Of a DNA stretch of 64,000 nucleotides, positions 37,101 to 47,145 are shown piece by piece; positions within the stretch are counted from its first letter, which is position 1, and the number at the start of each line of letters is the position of its first letter. Origin of the DNA: Glandiceps talaboti. Its lineage: Eukaryota > Hemichordata > Enteropneusta > Spengelidae. Where the stretch lies: contig NC_135560.1 of assembly GCF_964340395.1 (NCBI RefSeq), positions 5,228,498 through 5,292,497 of the forward strand, written 5' to 3'. The notes beneath the pieces were generated by a model, which worked only from the letters and a program-made list of their open reading frames with translations, was not told where the DNA came from and made no database searches. Both the position numbers and the translations under genes were made by a program.

Positions 37101-40100
37101 TACAACATATAGCAGTGGTAGTGGAAGTGAAAGACAAATTGTGAGTTGCAAGAATGAATGTTCATGAACTCTGGTTTCATAGTTAGTTACATTTTACAAG
37201 TAAAAATGTCTACTCACCTCTCATGAAAAAAATGAAAATCTTAGAAAAGGAAGCCAAATTAAATCAAGATGGAGGCATCAAACTGTGAACCCCCACCCCA
37301 TGATGCAAACAAGATGTATGCAAAACTTTGGGGTTATCTTCCAAAATTGTTTGACTCTGATACTATGATAGTAGAAATTTTTATTTTTTCATTTCTAATT
37401 GAATTTAAGTTATTTTTGTATTGTTATATAAACAAATCTCAATGTATAGTTTATAGATTTATATTGTGAGGTTTTAGGATTAAGGCTTATTGTATTATTG
37501 GTAACTATTAAAACATCTTAATGTGGCCATATGGATGAGGATTGGGTACTTATTTTGGATTTGTAATTTATAAAACAACTTTATCATGGCTTCCTACTTG
37601 ATTAAAGGTCAACATGAAACAACATATGTCAAGTCTGTGTTTGTAACTCAATAAATTGCAAAAGATTTATAAGTGTGTAATATGTTTGTTATTGTATGTA
37701 TGTATGTACAATAACAAACTTTTTACACATTTTTTAGCTTTTTTCAATTTATTGAGTTACAAACACTGACTCGGTCTATGTTGTTTCACATTGATTTTTC
37801 AAGTAGGAAGCCGTGATAAAATTGTTTTATAAATTAAAAATCCTAATCCTCATCCATATGGCTACATTAATATAAGTGGTTTATGCAAATATCCACTATG
37901 TTTGATTTTCTGGAGAGAATGTTGATCAGTTTATTTGCAAAGAGACTGTCCTGTCTTTCATATGATGGAAAACATTCAGACAATCATGTCATGTTTAAGA
38001 CTAATCTGTGAATGTCTTTTGAATGTATATCACTCATGTTATTTTTAATGAAAGTAATAAGTGGTTTATTTACCCACATACAAATGATAACAAACCGTTG
38101 GAAAATAAAGGGATGGTAGCACAAAGAGAGAAGGGTAAATTGGGGAATAAGCAAATAGCTTACAGCTAGTCTGGCCTGACCCCCTCAACATTGTGAATGT
38201 AGATAACAAAACGAGTTGAAATTCATCAGTGGGAATGAAATACAAACCCATATAAATACACACACAAAAAGTGTGCTTAGTACACAGAAAGTCTATACTG
38301 TACAGAGTTTACTTTTAAATCATTCACACAGCTATACTAAATATTATTTCACAGGTAATAAAAACATAATTAGTTTTTGGTCATATTAAGTTGAGTTTTC
38401 TTCTGTTGTTCAGATATCTACACCCGGCCCTAGTATTACTCTCTAGCAAGAGATCACTTTTGGCAGTTATTAAATAACAGAATAATACCATAGGTTTTTA
38501 GTATGACTATTAACTGTAATAGTTTAAGTTTAATAATTGACGTAACTCTGTATGTTACTGTTCACAGATAACAACAGATTTAAGGAAAGGTTGTACAGAC
38601 AGACACAGTGGTACATCAGCATCGGCACCATTAGCTGCTGGGATCTGTGCACTAGCACTGGAAGCTAAGTAAGTCACCCATTGGTTATCTGTTTTGTGCA
38701 GTGTTGGTGTTTTATGTTACATGTGTTTATTTTGTGGTATATTCTTTGGTATATTCTTTGTGTTGTTAGTGAAGGTGTTCTGTACAGAGTAAGGCGATGA
38801 TATTGTAATAAAACTAAGTTGAAGTGGAATACATAATGATGTAAGTTTATTTCAAGAAATTTAGTTTTCACTGTATTCCAGTGTCCTACAAGAAGAGCCC
38901 AAATGATCGCATTCCTGACCACTGGACATCTGGGTATTTAGATTTGCCAAGCCATATTAGTTCCCAAAATGCTGTTCAAATACATAGTGGTTTGAAAATC
39001 AAATAAACCACAATTCAGTCTTGCTAAAATGTAAGAACAATAGTCTGTAGATATTGGGTTGCATCACAGCTGGGTTTGTTTTCCCCAAATAAACATACTA
39101 GGAGCTACCTGATTGTGACATCTGTCTTCAGTCAAGTATACTTTGAATTGATCATTTGAAATTACAAACTGAGATATTACCAGTGACATGTCAAAAAACA
39201 CTGACAAAGACAAAATATGAAAGCAAAGTGTCAAACTGCCTTAGTTCTTACATTTTATAGCTTTTTTAAGCCGTTATTTTTCCAAGACAAAACAATTCAA
39301 TTTGTTTACATTGACTCCTTTTCTTTAGCAAAGACTTGACATGGCGTGATTTGCAATACATCGTGGTGATAACATCTCGGCCTGAGAATCTACAGGCACC
39401 AGATTGGACCGTCAATGGTGCAGGCTACAAAGTCAGTCATTCCTATGGGTTTGGTTTGATGGATGCCACTGCTATGGTGGAGTATGCTGAGAACTGGAAC
39501 CTTGTACCAGAACAACATATTTGTAAAGAAAATGGAATAATTAAACCAGTGTGAGTACACAAAATATTATGATATCATTTTTATTTTAAAATGACGCACA
39601 GGCAACACCATTGTATAACACTGGTAATCCAGCCACCAGTTTACTAAGATAGACACAAACTAAATCTATTGTTCTTTAATGTGGTAGACTACACAAGTGG
39701 GTGATAGCATTCCTCTGTTGTGTGATTCTAATCACCCTATGATCAACATAGTGTAAACATTGGAAGTCCCAAAACAGCACTTCAAGTCCATGGAATTCTA
39801 AAATAAACTAGTTTTCAGTGACGCCCCCCTACTTAGACTATAATTAAACCAACATCCATTCAATAGTTTATCACTGTTGTATCAACATGTTGTGACAATA
39901 GTTTTAGTTTGTGAATATCTTAGCAAACCAAATGTTCAGTTACCAGACTAATAGTACTTTGGTGGTTGTTTAACGTTTTACTTGTTTCACCACTGGACCA
40001 AACACAAAAATATATAGCCACTAAAACATGTATTTCCCTGGCAGTACTTCCAAAATGACTACGCCTTTTTCATTACACGGCATGGAACATTTGTATTTAT

Positions 40101-42363
40101 CTGTTAAATTCATGTGAATTTACGTGTTTCTTTCTATGTTTTCAAAATGAGAAACTAAGTTTCATACAGTCTTTTCTGAACTGTATATTGTATGGTATGT
40201 AAGCCCTTTGTGCATGTCGTCTTCTTTGCAAATAAAGTTACTCATACATTGAACCAAACTAAGTTAGACTGATTACCTTACAGGGCTATGTCAAGCAGTC
40301 AACCTAATGATAATAATAATGATGATAATAATAATATATACCAAATTATATTTTGAAATTCAAATATGGTCACCATTCATACCGCCACCATTTGTGTAAT
40401 ACTCTAGTGCCCCATTGTCAAAGCAGAAATAAAGCAGAGAGGACCCTGGGAAAATATCAGCAGGGTCAAACCAAGCATCACCCATCTTACATACAGATCT
40501 TGTTTGTTTGTTTGTTTGTTTGTAATCAAACTTAGTCTGTGGTTGGCTGGTTCAAACCCACACTGCAGTGGTAAGAGGCATACAAGCTAACTGCTAGCTA
40601 GACCACTAACAACCCATTAACCTAACTAGGTTATACTTATAGATTGACGGTGGTAGATCAAATGATTTACATAAGTCATAACTAATTCTAAAAAACATTT
40701 TGAATCGCTTGAGTGTGTGTTATAACCTGTGGTAAATCACAAGTTACAGATTGATGACATTAACCCTGTGGACCTAACTAAATTGTGATTTGGTTATATT
40801 ACAGAGCTATACCAAGTACTGGGTTGAAACTAACCAAGACCACTGCAGGTTGTGAAAATACTAGTAACCATGTCTTGTACCTAGAACACGTTCAAGCTAC
40901 GTTGACGTTGTCTCACCATGTACGTGGTGATCTAGAAATCTACCTTACATCGCCATCGGGGACTAGATCAATGCTACTACCAAGGAGGAGTCGAGATAGT
41001 GACACACATGATGGATTCAAGTCATGGCCATTTATGACTACACATTGCTGGGGTGAAAGAACAAGGGGTACATGGACATTGGAAATACTCAACAAAGGCA
41101 GCAATCACAATACAGGTATTGTCATTTATTGCCAAGGATACAACTTGATGCTCAAAGTCATGATGTCCATTGGGGGCCTTGTCACTATGAGTTGATGCTC
41201 AAAGTCATGTCCATTGGGGGCCTTGCCACAATGAGTTGATGCTCAAAGTCATGTCCATTGGGGGCCTTGTCACTATGACTTGATGCTCAAAGTCATGTCC
41301 ATTGGGGGCCTTGCCACAATGAGTTGATGCTCAAAGTCATATCCATTGGGGGCCTTGTCAGTATGAGTTGATGCTCAAAGTCATGTCCATTGGGGGCCTT
41401 GTCAGTATGAGTTGATGCTCAAAGTCATGTCCATTGGGGGCCTTGTCAGTATGAGTTGATGCTCAAAGTCATGTCCATTGGGGGCCTTGTCAGTATGACT
41501 TGATGCTCAAAGTCATGTCCATTGGGGGCCTTGTCAGTACGAGTCAAAATCTGTGATGAAAAAAATTGAGAATAATAGTACAATTATACCTGCACAAGCG
41601 TAATTGTAAAAAAAACAAGGGGAAACAGAGCTGATTTTGAATGTCTTGACTCATATTTCTAGCATCACAAAATCTATAATGTTGATTTTTTTGTGTTGTA
41701 GTGACATATGTTAACCAGGGTGTAAATTCTGTATGTTCTGTTTGAATACATACAACTTGGTTTGTATCATATTGGGTAATATTTCAGTACTTTTTTTAAC
41801 ATTCTTTCTTAGGCATGCTAACAGAATGGCAACTGGTATTACATGGAACCAGTGTGGATCCGTTACATCAATACCGGTCTGTGAACAATGACACAGAGGA
41901 ACAACCAATGTTGCAGTGTCCAATGGGATTCTACACAGGTCGGAAAACAAACAACGACACTGTAGATTATGAATGCGTTCCGTGTCATTCAACTTGTCGG
42001 ACTTGTTCAGGGGGAGGACCATACAGTTGCCTTAGTTGTCATTTCTTCTATCGAAAACGTGACACATCTTGTATTTTCATAGAACAGCTTTCATTTATGG
42101 CCAAGGGCACATACATGTATTACATCACAGCGATAGCACTGTGTATCGCAGCTATGTTACTTTTCTTTATCATCTTTGGGTGTTTACAAGTGCACAGTCA
42201 CGGTTTGTTTTGTTGTACCGGTAAAGTAAACGTCAGTTTAGACATGGGTAACTACAGTGGTATCGACATATCGGATAAAGACTTCTTAGAAAGCAGTGAA
42301 GAGGAAGAGGAGGAATTTTCAACAGAGAAGACATCGTACACAGACCAAGACGTGACACAGTGA
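21997..42363 (+). CDS. furin: Furin-type proprotein convertase, complete, with a duplicated exon
   Basis: Exons: 21997-22167, 25258-25359, 27674-27766, 28719-28847, then either 30336-30412 or 32120-32196, then 34371-34459, 35675-35847, 36928-37140, 38568-38668, 39329-39550, 40805-41115, 41813-42363. Sum 2232 nt, 743 residues. Layout: signal peptide (1-25), prodomain with internal site 'RRVQKR' (68-73) and autocleavage site 'KKRVKR' ending at 106, subtilisin-like domain with Asp151 ('ILDDGIE'), His192 ('RHGTRCAGE'), oxyanion Asn293 ('WASGNGG') and Ser366 ('SGTSASAP'), P-domain with RGD (497-499), one short Cys-rich block, a membrane segment near 662-684 and a cytoplasmic tail. The oxyanion Asn excludes PC2, and the membrane anchor with YSGI and an acidic cluster points to furin rather than PC1, PC4 or PACE4. 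Furin cuts precursors after R-X-K/R-R in the trans-Golgi and endosomes. The start was chosen because the ATG at 21997 begins directly with a signal peptide; an in-frame ATG at 21850 would place 49 residues before it. Confidence 0.95.
22168..25257 (+). other. Furin intron 1
   Basis: 3.1 kb, GT-AG. Apart from AT-rich sequence I see no repeat family shared with the rest of the window and no exon. Confidence 0.75.
25258..25359 (+). CDS. furin: Furin exon 2: prodomain with secondary cleavage site
   Basis: 34 codons. '[13 protein letters not shown]' aligns with the pH-sensitive internal prodomain site of furin, which is cut after the first autocleavage. The histidine before it is present. Confidence 0.92.
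27478..27499. repeat. Poly-G run
   Basis: About 22 consecutive G in furin intron 2, around 175 bp upstream of exon 3. Confidence 0.95.
27674..27766 (+). CDS. furin: Furin exon 3: end of prodomain, activation site
   Basis: 31 codons. '[14 protein letters not shown]' contains the primary autocleavage site, and '[11 protein letters not shown]' starts the mature enzyme. Confidence 0.95.
28719..28847 (+). CDS. furin: Furin exon 4: catalytic Asp
   Basis: 43 codons in phase 0/0, with '[18 protein letters not shown]'. The first Asp of 'DDG' is catalytic and the second lines the S2 pocket. The exon ends exactly at 'KKNY' before the duplicated exon. Confidence 0.95.
29130..29476. mobile_element. Foldback MITE, TTAA-flanked, copy 1
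   Basis: Ends 'agtggccatat...ggatgagga' and the complement 'tcctcatccatatggccact' are inverted, and most of the 347 bp pairs with itself. TTAA lies on both sides (29126-29129, 29477-29480). Relatives lie at 37522-37866 and 46796-47145. TTAA duplication is the piggyBac target preference; no transposase is coded. Confidence 0.82.
30336..30412 (+). CDS. furin: Furin alternative exon 5A
   Basis: 77 nt, phase 0 in and 2 out, acceptor 'tttactccag', donor 'gtaggg'. It codes 25 residues starting '[12 protein letters not shown]' and the first two bases of the Arg before the catalytic His. It aligns with human furin 168-192. The calcium-2 ligands (human Asp174, 179, 181) are kept, and human Asp191 is Glu. 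It differs from exon 5B at 9 of 25 residues. Confidence 0.85.
31036..31350. mobile_element. Long hairpin between the two alternative furin exons
   Basis: Two inverted arms of about 145 bp separated by about 30 bp: 'ggtttcatgttgagatagac' at about 31107 pairs with 'gtctatctcaacatgaaacc' at about 31260. Pairing is high over the whole arm. It could be a MITE, and could also fold in the transcript. Confidence 0.85.
32120..32196 (+). CDS. furin: Furin alternative exon 5B
   Basis: 77 nt with the same phases as exon 5A, acceptor 'gcatcctag', donor 'gttgga' (weaker than the consensus). It starts '[12 protein letters not shown]' and ends 'RYTTTNEN'. Calcium-2 ligands are retained, and it is closer to vertebrate furin ('ASFD', 'DPQPRYT'). 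Splicing 5A to 5B shifts the frame and gives a TAA after eight codons, so only one can be used. Confidence 0.87.
33602..34133. repeat. Dispersed repeat family, copy 2 (about 530 bp)
   Basis: Same orientation and near-full-length match to 1058-1588. It lies in the furin intron about 240 bp before the exon with the catalytic His. Confidence 0.75.
34371..34459 (+). CDS. furin: Furin exon 6: catalytic His
   Basis: Begins '[20 protein letters not shown]'. His192 of the triad and calcium-1 loop residues ('GNGICSVG') are present. Phases 2 in, 1 out, matching both alternative exons upstream. Confidence 0.95.
34460..35674 (+). other. Furin intron with a foldback element
   Basis: 1.2 kb. AT-rich, with the inverted repeat at 35411-35624 near its 3' end. 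No exon seen. Confidence 0.75.
35411..35624. mobile_element. Foldback MITE (about 85-bp arms)
   Basis: 'gattaaaatctgacgtg' at 35411 pairs with 'acgtcagattttaatc' ending at about 35621, and 'acctctatttccattgcttt' pairs with 'gcgatggaaaatagaggta'. A half copy lies at 49983-50065. Confidence 0.82.
35675..35847 (+). CDS. furin: Furin exon 7: catalytic-domain core
   Basis: Includes '[19 protein letters not shown]', the strand lining the S1 and S4 pockets. Human furin has Glu where this has the first Asp of 'PDDD'. Confidence 0.95.
36060..36430 (+). mobile_element. 3' end of a non-LTR retrotransposon (decayed)
   Basis: Around 36095-36235 one frame reads '[16 protein letters not shown]', like the last residues of non-LTR reverse-transcriptase proteins, followed by a short 3' UTR ending in 'aataaataaaccaataaac'. 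It lies in a furin intron and is badly truncated. Confidence 0.55.
36928..37140 (+). CDS. furin: Furin exon 8: oxyanion Asn
   Basis: 71 codons in phase 0/0. '[17 protein letters not shown]' with Asn293, then '[17 protein letters not shown]' and '[17 protein letters not shown]'. The Asn is the oxyanion-hole residue that is Asp in PC2. Confidence 0.96.
37522..37866. mobile_element. Foldback MITE, TTAA-flanked, copy 2
   Basis: Same family as 29130-29476, with TTAA at 37518-37521 and 37867-37870. It lies in the furin intron after exon 8. Confidence 0.82.
38568..38668 (+). CDS. furin: Furin exon 9: catalytic Ser
   Basis: '[20 protein letters not shown]' with nucleophile Ser366. Phases 0 in, 2 out. 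Confidence 0.96.
39329..39550 (+). CDS. furin: Furin exon 10: end of catalytic domain, start of P-domain
   Basis: '[19 protein letters not shown]', then '[18 protein letters not shown]'. This matches the convertase core up to the P-domain junction. Confidence 0.95.
39620..39920. repeat. Dispersed 300-bp repeat, copy 1
   Basis: Shares 'agtttactaagatagacaca', 'cctctgttgtgtgatt', 'ggaagtc' and 'gctgttgtatcaacatgttg'-like blocks with 44345-44640 (best match), 43570-43860 (partial) and, inverted, 51720-51860. Confidence 0.7.
40805..41115 (+). CDS. furin: Furin exon 11: P-domain
   Basis: '[19 protein letters not shown]' keeps the RGD of the furin P-domain; '[11 protein letters not shown]' follows. 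The P-domain stabilises the catalytic domain and is needed for folding. Confidence 0.95.
41144..41550. repeat. 44-bp minisatellite starting 29 bp after a furin exon
   Basis: About nine copies of 'gttgatgctcaaagtcatgt' + 'ccattgggggccttgtca' + 'ctatga', mostly at an exact 44-bp spacing (41191, 41235, 41279...). The unit lacks exon sequence. The phrase 'ggggccttgtcactatgagt' also occurs once at about 28062 in another furin intron. Confidence 0.92.
41813..42363 (+). CDS. furin: Furin last exon: end of P-domain, Cys-rich block, membrane anchor, tail
   Basis: 183 codons plus TGA. Only one furin-like Cys-rich block ('[20 protein letters not shown]') is present, against two in vertebrate furin. The membrane segment is '[19 protein letters not shown]'. 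The tail carries 'YSGI', a YxxPhi endocytosis/sorting motif in the place of vertebrate YKGL, and an acidic cluster '[10 protein letters not shown]' with serines suited to CK2, as in furin trans-Golgi retrieval. Confidence 0.95.
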
Positions 42364-43428
42364 CACATGTAAGAAATGATTACACCTGTGTTTTATGCAA
42401 TTCACTGACAATACAGGTGTACCATACCAAAGTATACAGAATCTTATAATAGCTTTGTACAACTATTTTACAAATGGTACAAATTAACTATACACTTCAA
42501 AGATCATAAAACCTTTATATAAAGTTGACATTCAGCACATGAACGTTATCAACTTCTTTTCTATCCCACCAAAAATAGATAGGCTTAAAACAATTCCTCT
42601 ATATAAAGCTAACACAAAATTGTCTAGCCTCTCCCCCTTTAATGGCAAATGGTGATATGGGCTTTGTTAGATTTTACTTTCAACATTTTGAGACAAAGTT
42701 TTGATGTTGTAACCCAGAATCAACTACAGCTCCATCTGTATCAAATGTGTTCATATGTCAAGGGTTTAAAACCCCCGTAACAAAATGTGAGAATTCTGGT
42801 GTTGCACAGTTTCCAGTGTGTTGTATTATAATTTGGTTTGTAACCAAGGTAACATGTCAGATTATCTTGGATAGATATCATGTACTTAACACCATCTTAA
42901 ATAACTCTACAGAAATATGTTAAAAGTGAAAGTCACTAGTACAAGTATTGTACAAGTAGATTGATGTGATGTAGTAAATGCCCAATAGAGGAGATGTATC
43001 ATGAAAGAAAAATTATGTTTAAAGTTGAATTTATGAGGTGCTGGTCATTACTGATCAGGGCTTACCAATACAGGAAAACCCCTTTCATGTCACTGACCAG
43101 TGGCATTGCTTAATTACCAATACAGGGAGAACTTAGGGATGTAGTCAGGATATACATTGCAATACTATTCAGTTTTATTTTTATTGTTTTATTTGAAATG
43201 TGTGGAGCAGCTATACAGTTTATAATGTGATTAAAAGACCACTTTATCACAAGCTTATGTTTTAGATTAGTTCTTATAGATAAGTCTTGGGTGCAATCTG
43301 TGAAAAAGATTTGAACGTACTCTGAAGCCCTTTTGTCAAACACTTGTCAGTAGTCTACCACTGTCTAATATCAGTTTACCGGTATCACCTACAAACATAA
43401 AGTTATATTTAGCCTCAAAGTCAAACTT

Positions 43429-43434
43429 AATAAA
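43429..43434 (+). terminator. Possible furin polyadenylation signal
   Basis: AATAAA about 1.07 kb after the furin stop, at a plausible distance but a common hexamer in AT-rich DNA. Confidence 0.22.
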
Positions 43435-43569
43435 CAAACTTAGTAGACCAGTTTGTTTAGTTCTTGTGTGCTGTCATCAGATGACATGCATGCTGTTTAT
43501 GTGTATATTACTTCAAAGAGAGTATGGTCATACACCAAATATATTATAGCTTTTTATGTACTCAGGACC

Positions 43570-43860
43570 ACTTATTACTGTGGAAAACATTCTATTGGCA
43601 AACTAAGATTGATACAAACTAAACCTATTGTCGTTGCTTGTGGTATATTTTATAAGGTGGCAATAGTGGTTATGTGGATATAATCACCCTGTAATCAAGA
43701 TAAATACTGTATGAGTTTGAATATGCAGCCATTTGAGGAAAACATGATATCAGAGATGGCACGCCTACTGTGAGTGTAATTATTCCAACATGTTGCAATA
43801 ATAGTTTTGGTTTGTATCTGTGTTACTATGCCGATAGTTTATCAGCCATTGTTGTATAAC
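43570..43860. repeat. Dispersed 300-bp repeat, partial copy
   Basis: Diverged from 39620-39920. Shares 'aagattgatacaaactaaa', 'taatcaccctgtaatcaaga' and 'caacatgttgcaataatagt'-like blocks. Confidence 0.5.
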
Positions 43861-44344
43861 AATAGTGGCAGTGGGATTGTAATAACTTGTAAAGCAGACA
43901 CGTAGTAGCTCAATGACTATTACGCATGCACGTCCTATATACTATGCGATGTTTTTTTGGGTGATTTTACCAAAGGATGCATTGCGGCGCAATGACTACG
44001 CATGCATGTTATATATACTATGCGCATTCACCACACGGAGGGCGCTATGTACAAGATCATCGTGAGGCAGCTAGTCACAAATGAATCTACCCTGCGCAAG
44101 CTTATGGGCTTTGTCTAGTTATGATATTACAGAAACAATAATGATGAATAAAATCTGTGTAGCTGATTTTGGTTTTGATTTCAGATGTGTTTGAAGTTAT
44201 TTTGCTTATTTTATCATGGTACCCATACCTTTGCATTTCAAACTTATCATTTATGTGTGCAATAACTAACAACATATTACTCTAACGTTAGCTGTATATA
44301 CTAGATTCATGGAATAGGATGTCTCCTGTATGTCACCTCTCTGG

Positions 44345-44640
44345 CAATCCAGTCTTCAGTTTACTAAGATAGACACAAACTAAATATATTGTTCTTCAAT
44401 GTTCAAGATTACACAAATAGGTGATAGCTGTTCCTCTGTTGTGTGATTATAATCAACCTGTGATCAAGATAGTGTAGACATTGGAAGTCAAAAAACAGTG
44501 CACTGCAAGTTCATGAAACTCTGTCAGTAAAACTCTGCGATGCCTCCCTACTGAGGCTATAATTAAACCAGCATTCATTCAGTAGCTTATCGCTGTTGTA
44601 TCAACATGTTGCGAGTCTATCTTAGTAAACCAAAGGTACT
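44345..44640. repeat. Dispersed 300-bp repeat, copy 2
   Basis: Close match to 39620-39920 in the same orientation, from 'agtttactaagatagacaca' to 'cttagtaaaccaaa'. Confidence 0.72.
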
Positions 44641-46795
44641 TAGTAATATCAAATTTGACATTTTTTTTGTTTCTCTTCCAAAAAAGGCCTGGGTCTTAGT
44701 GACGATCACATAATGTCGCACAAGTACAAACAAATGAACATTGTTCATTTAGGTACAAAAAACCAAAAAACTCTCCCTAAATGAACATTCACAAGTGTGA
44801 CATCGACACATTATGATGTAAACCATGGTGAAAGCTGTAGCAGTCACATCACTATGATTGATGTAATGTAAAAACATGATTGTCAACACATTAAAATACT
44901 ATGACAAACCCAGCACCATATCTTACATTAGAAGTAAATTTTAATCAACTTATCAACATCTCAGTAGTAAATACAGAACCTGTTATCATTGAAGGAGTTA
45001 AAGATTTCGAAATTTGGTGCGAAAATGAAGTTCAGTAATCTCATTGATACCAGACCCCCAATCTCCTAAACGAATGAAGTTCACTTGTTGAGATTGTGTG
45101 ACATTGTGTGATAGTCCTTTATAATGTTGAATGTCAGACCATAGATTAAACCTCTTGTTGCATACTGATTATCTGTTTCCAGACTATGTTACAGTAACAG
45201 TGAATTTGAGAATTAGAGACTACTAGAGTGATAATTAGTTAAGAAACTGAATCACAGTGTGAGATTTAGAATTTGTGAACTTTGAACTTGTATAAAGATT
45301 ATTTTGTTTAATGAAATTTTTATTTGCATATTACAGTGTTTTCCTTAGAACATTTTCACAAGAGGGGGTCAGTCATTTTGTTTGGTGAATTTTTTTTTTT
45401 ATTTGTGTATCACAGTGGTCTCCCTACGATATTTTCACAAGTTGGTTCAGTTTTTAATCAGGAAAGGAGTATTGGGGTCTGATGACTATACTCGTACCAA
45501 TGGAGAATATATTGTTCATGGTTCCAAGAGCCAATAGGACAGTACAATTTACTAGTAGTTACTTTGGTATGGTAAATGGTAAGAGAAACATAAACACTGA
45601 ATAATTAAATCATTGCATGATCAAGATCTGTAATAGACAGATTGAAATGTCGCATTCTTTTCCAATATTTACCATTCCAAAGTAACTATATTGTACTGTC
45701 CTATACTCATACCATTTTGGAATAAGATGGACAGGTTTTGGAGTACAATTTTCACCATGCAAAGAGGATTTTCAGAACTTGTTACATTGTTTAAGAAGAA
45801 CACAGCTATTAGAACTGTGTATTTTGTATTGCAGTAGTGTAACATGACCCCATGACACATGAGTGACAGTTTGCACTTACTCAGGGTATTTTGCATAAGT
45901 GTCTGCAGTGCTCATTCTGTACAGCTGTATTTTCATGAGTGAAGTATGCAAATATCCTGAGTAACCATGTTTGATGATTGGATCATACACTGAGTTATAA
46001 CAGTGCAGTGAGAAGTGTTGAAATGCAATAATGAAAACTTGCCCAGTATGTGTGTAGTTTCTCTGTGTCAATGCAAGGTGTGTAAAACAGTATAGGATAG
46101 TGCCACAATCATTCCAGTATTAGAATTATTTTGTGTGTTAAAAAAAGTAGATTGCGAAAATGCTATAAAAAATTACTACATTTGCAGTTCAAACAGTTGG
46201 CTCATACCTAATTGCCAGTATCAATGTACATATTTCATATACATAGCCAGACATAGCAGTTCAAACTATTTACTTCCCTGTTTTCACTGACAAATCAGAA
46301 GTATCCCCATTTGCAAATATCTTGGGCGCCCTCAATGTTTAAAGTGGCATAGCCTTTTGTTTTTGTATTACACACCTTGTATAACTACATATTGACGGCT
46401 AGCATCAATACTTTTGGTGTGTCAGTCACAAATTAAGTCACAATAAGTATATCTGAAATTATGTAATCATGCAAAAGCAAGACCTGAAAGTGTACAGTAA
46501 AAATGTTTTTTACATCGATCACAAGAAGACTGATTTGATTGCAGTGAATTATAGTCAGTTTGTAGAGGGACGATCAGACAGCTATGTAGTTATATTCACC
46601 TCTGTCTAAGGTGATGAATATAAAATGGCAATCCCAATCTGAAAAAATCTTTCTGATTTGATATGTAAATTAGGTAAACATGGGACAATTTTGTTTGTAT
46701 TCACATCATTCCTGAAAGTACAAACATGGGTATGCAAGAGTAGAAATACCTTGCTGTGTACCCAAGTTTTTCTATTCCACATTTTGGTTTGATCG

Positions 46796-47145
46796 AAGTG
46801 GCCATATGGATGAGGATTGTGTATATAATTTGAATTTTTTAATTGAATAAAACAAGTTTATCATGGCGTCCTACTTGAAAAATCAATGTGAAACAACATC
46901 AACCAAGTCTGTGTTTGTAACTCAATACATCGCAAAAGCTAAAAAAAAAAAAAAAAAAAAAAAAAAAGTGGAAAAAGTTTGTTATTGGTATGTACAATAA
47001 CAAAGTTTTTTGCACATTTTTACACCTTTTGTAATCTTTTGCGATTCATTGAGTTACAAACAAGAACTTGGCATATATTGTTTCAGATTGATTTTTCAAG
47101 TAGGAAGCCATGATCCAATCTCAATCCTGATCCATATGGCCACTG
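46796..47145. mobile_element. Foldback MITE, copy 3 (older)
   Basis: 'gtggccatatggatgaggat' at 46799 pairs with 'atcc(t)gatccatatggccac' near 47145. It contains a 27-bp poly-A run. Clear TTAA flanks are not preserved, unlike the other two copies. Confidence 0.72.

Noticed and set aside
36928-37140. PC2-type convertase
   Set aside because: The oxyanion residue is Asn in 'WASGNGG', not Asp, and the protein has a membrane anchor and an RGD, as in furin.
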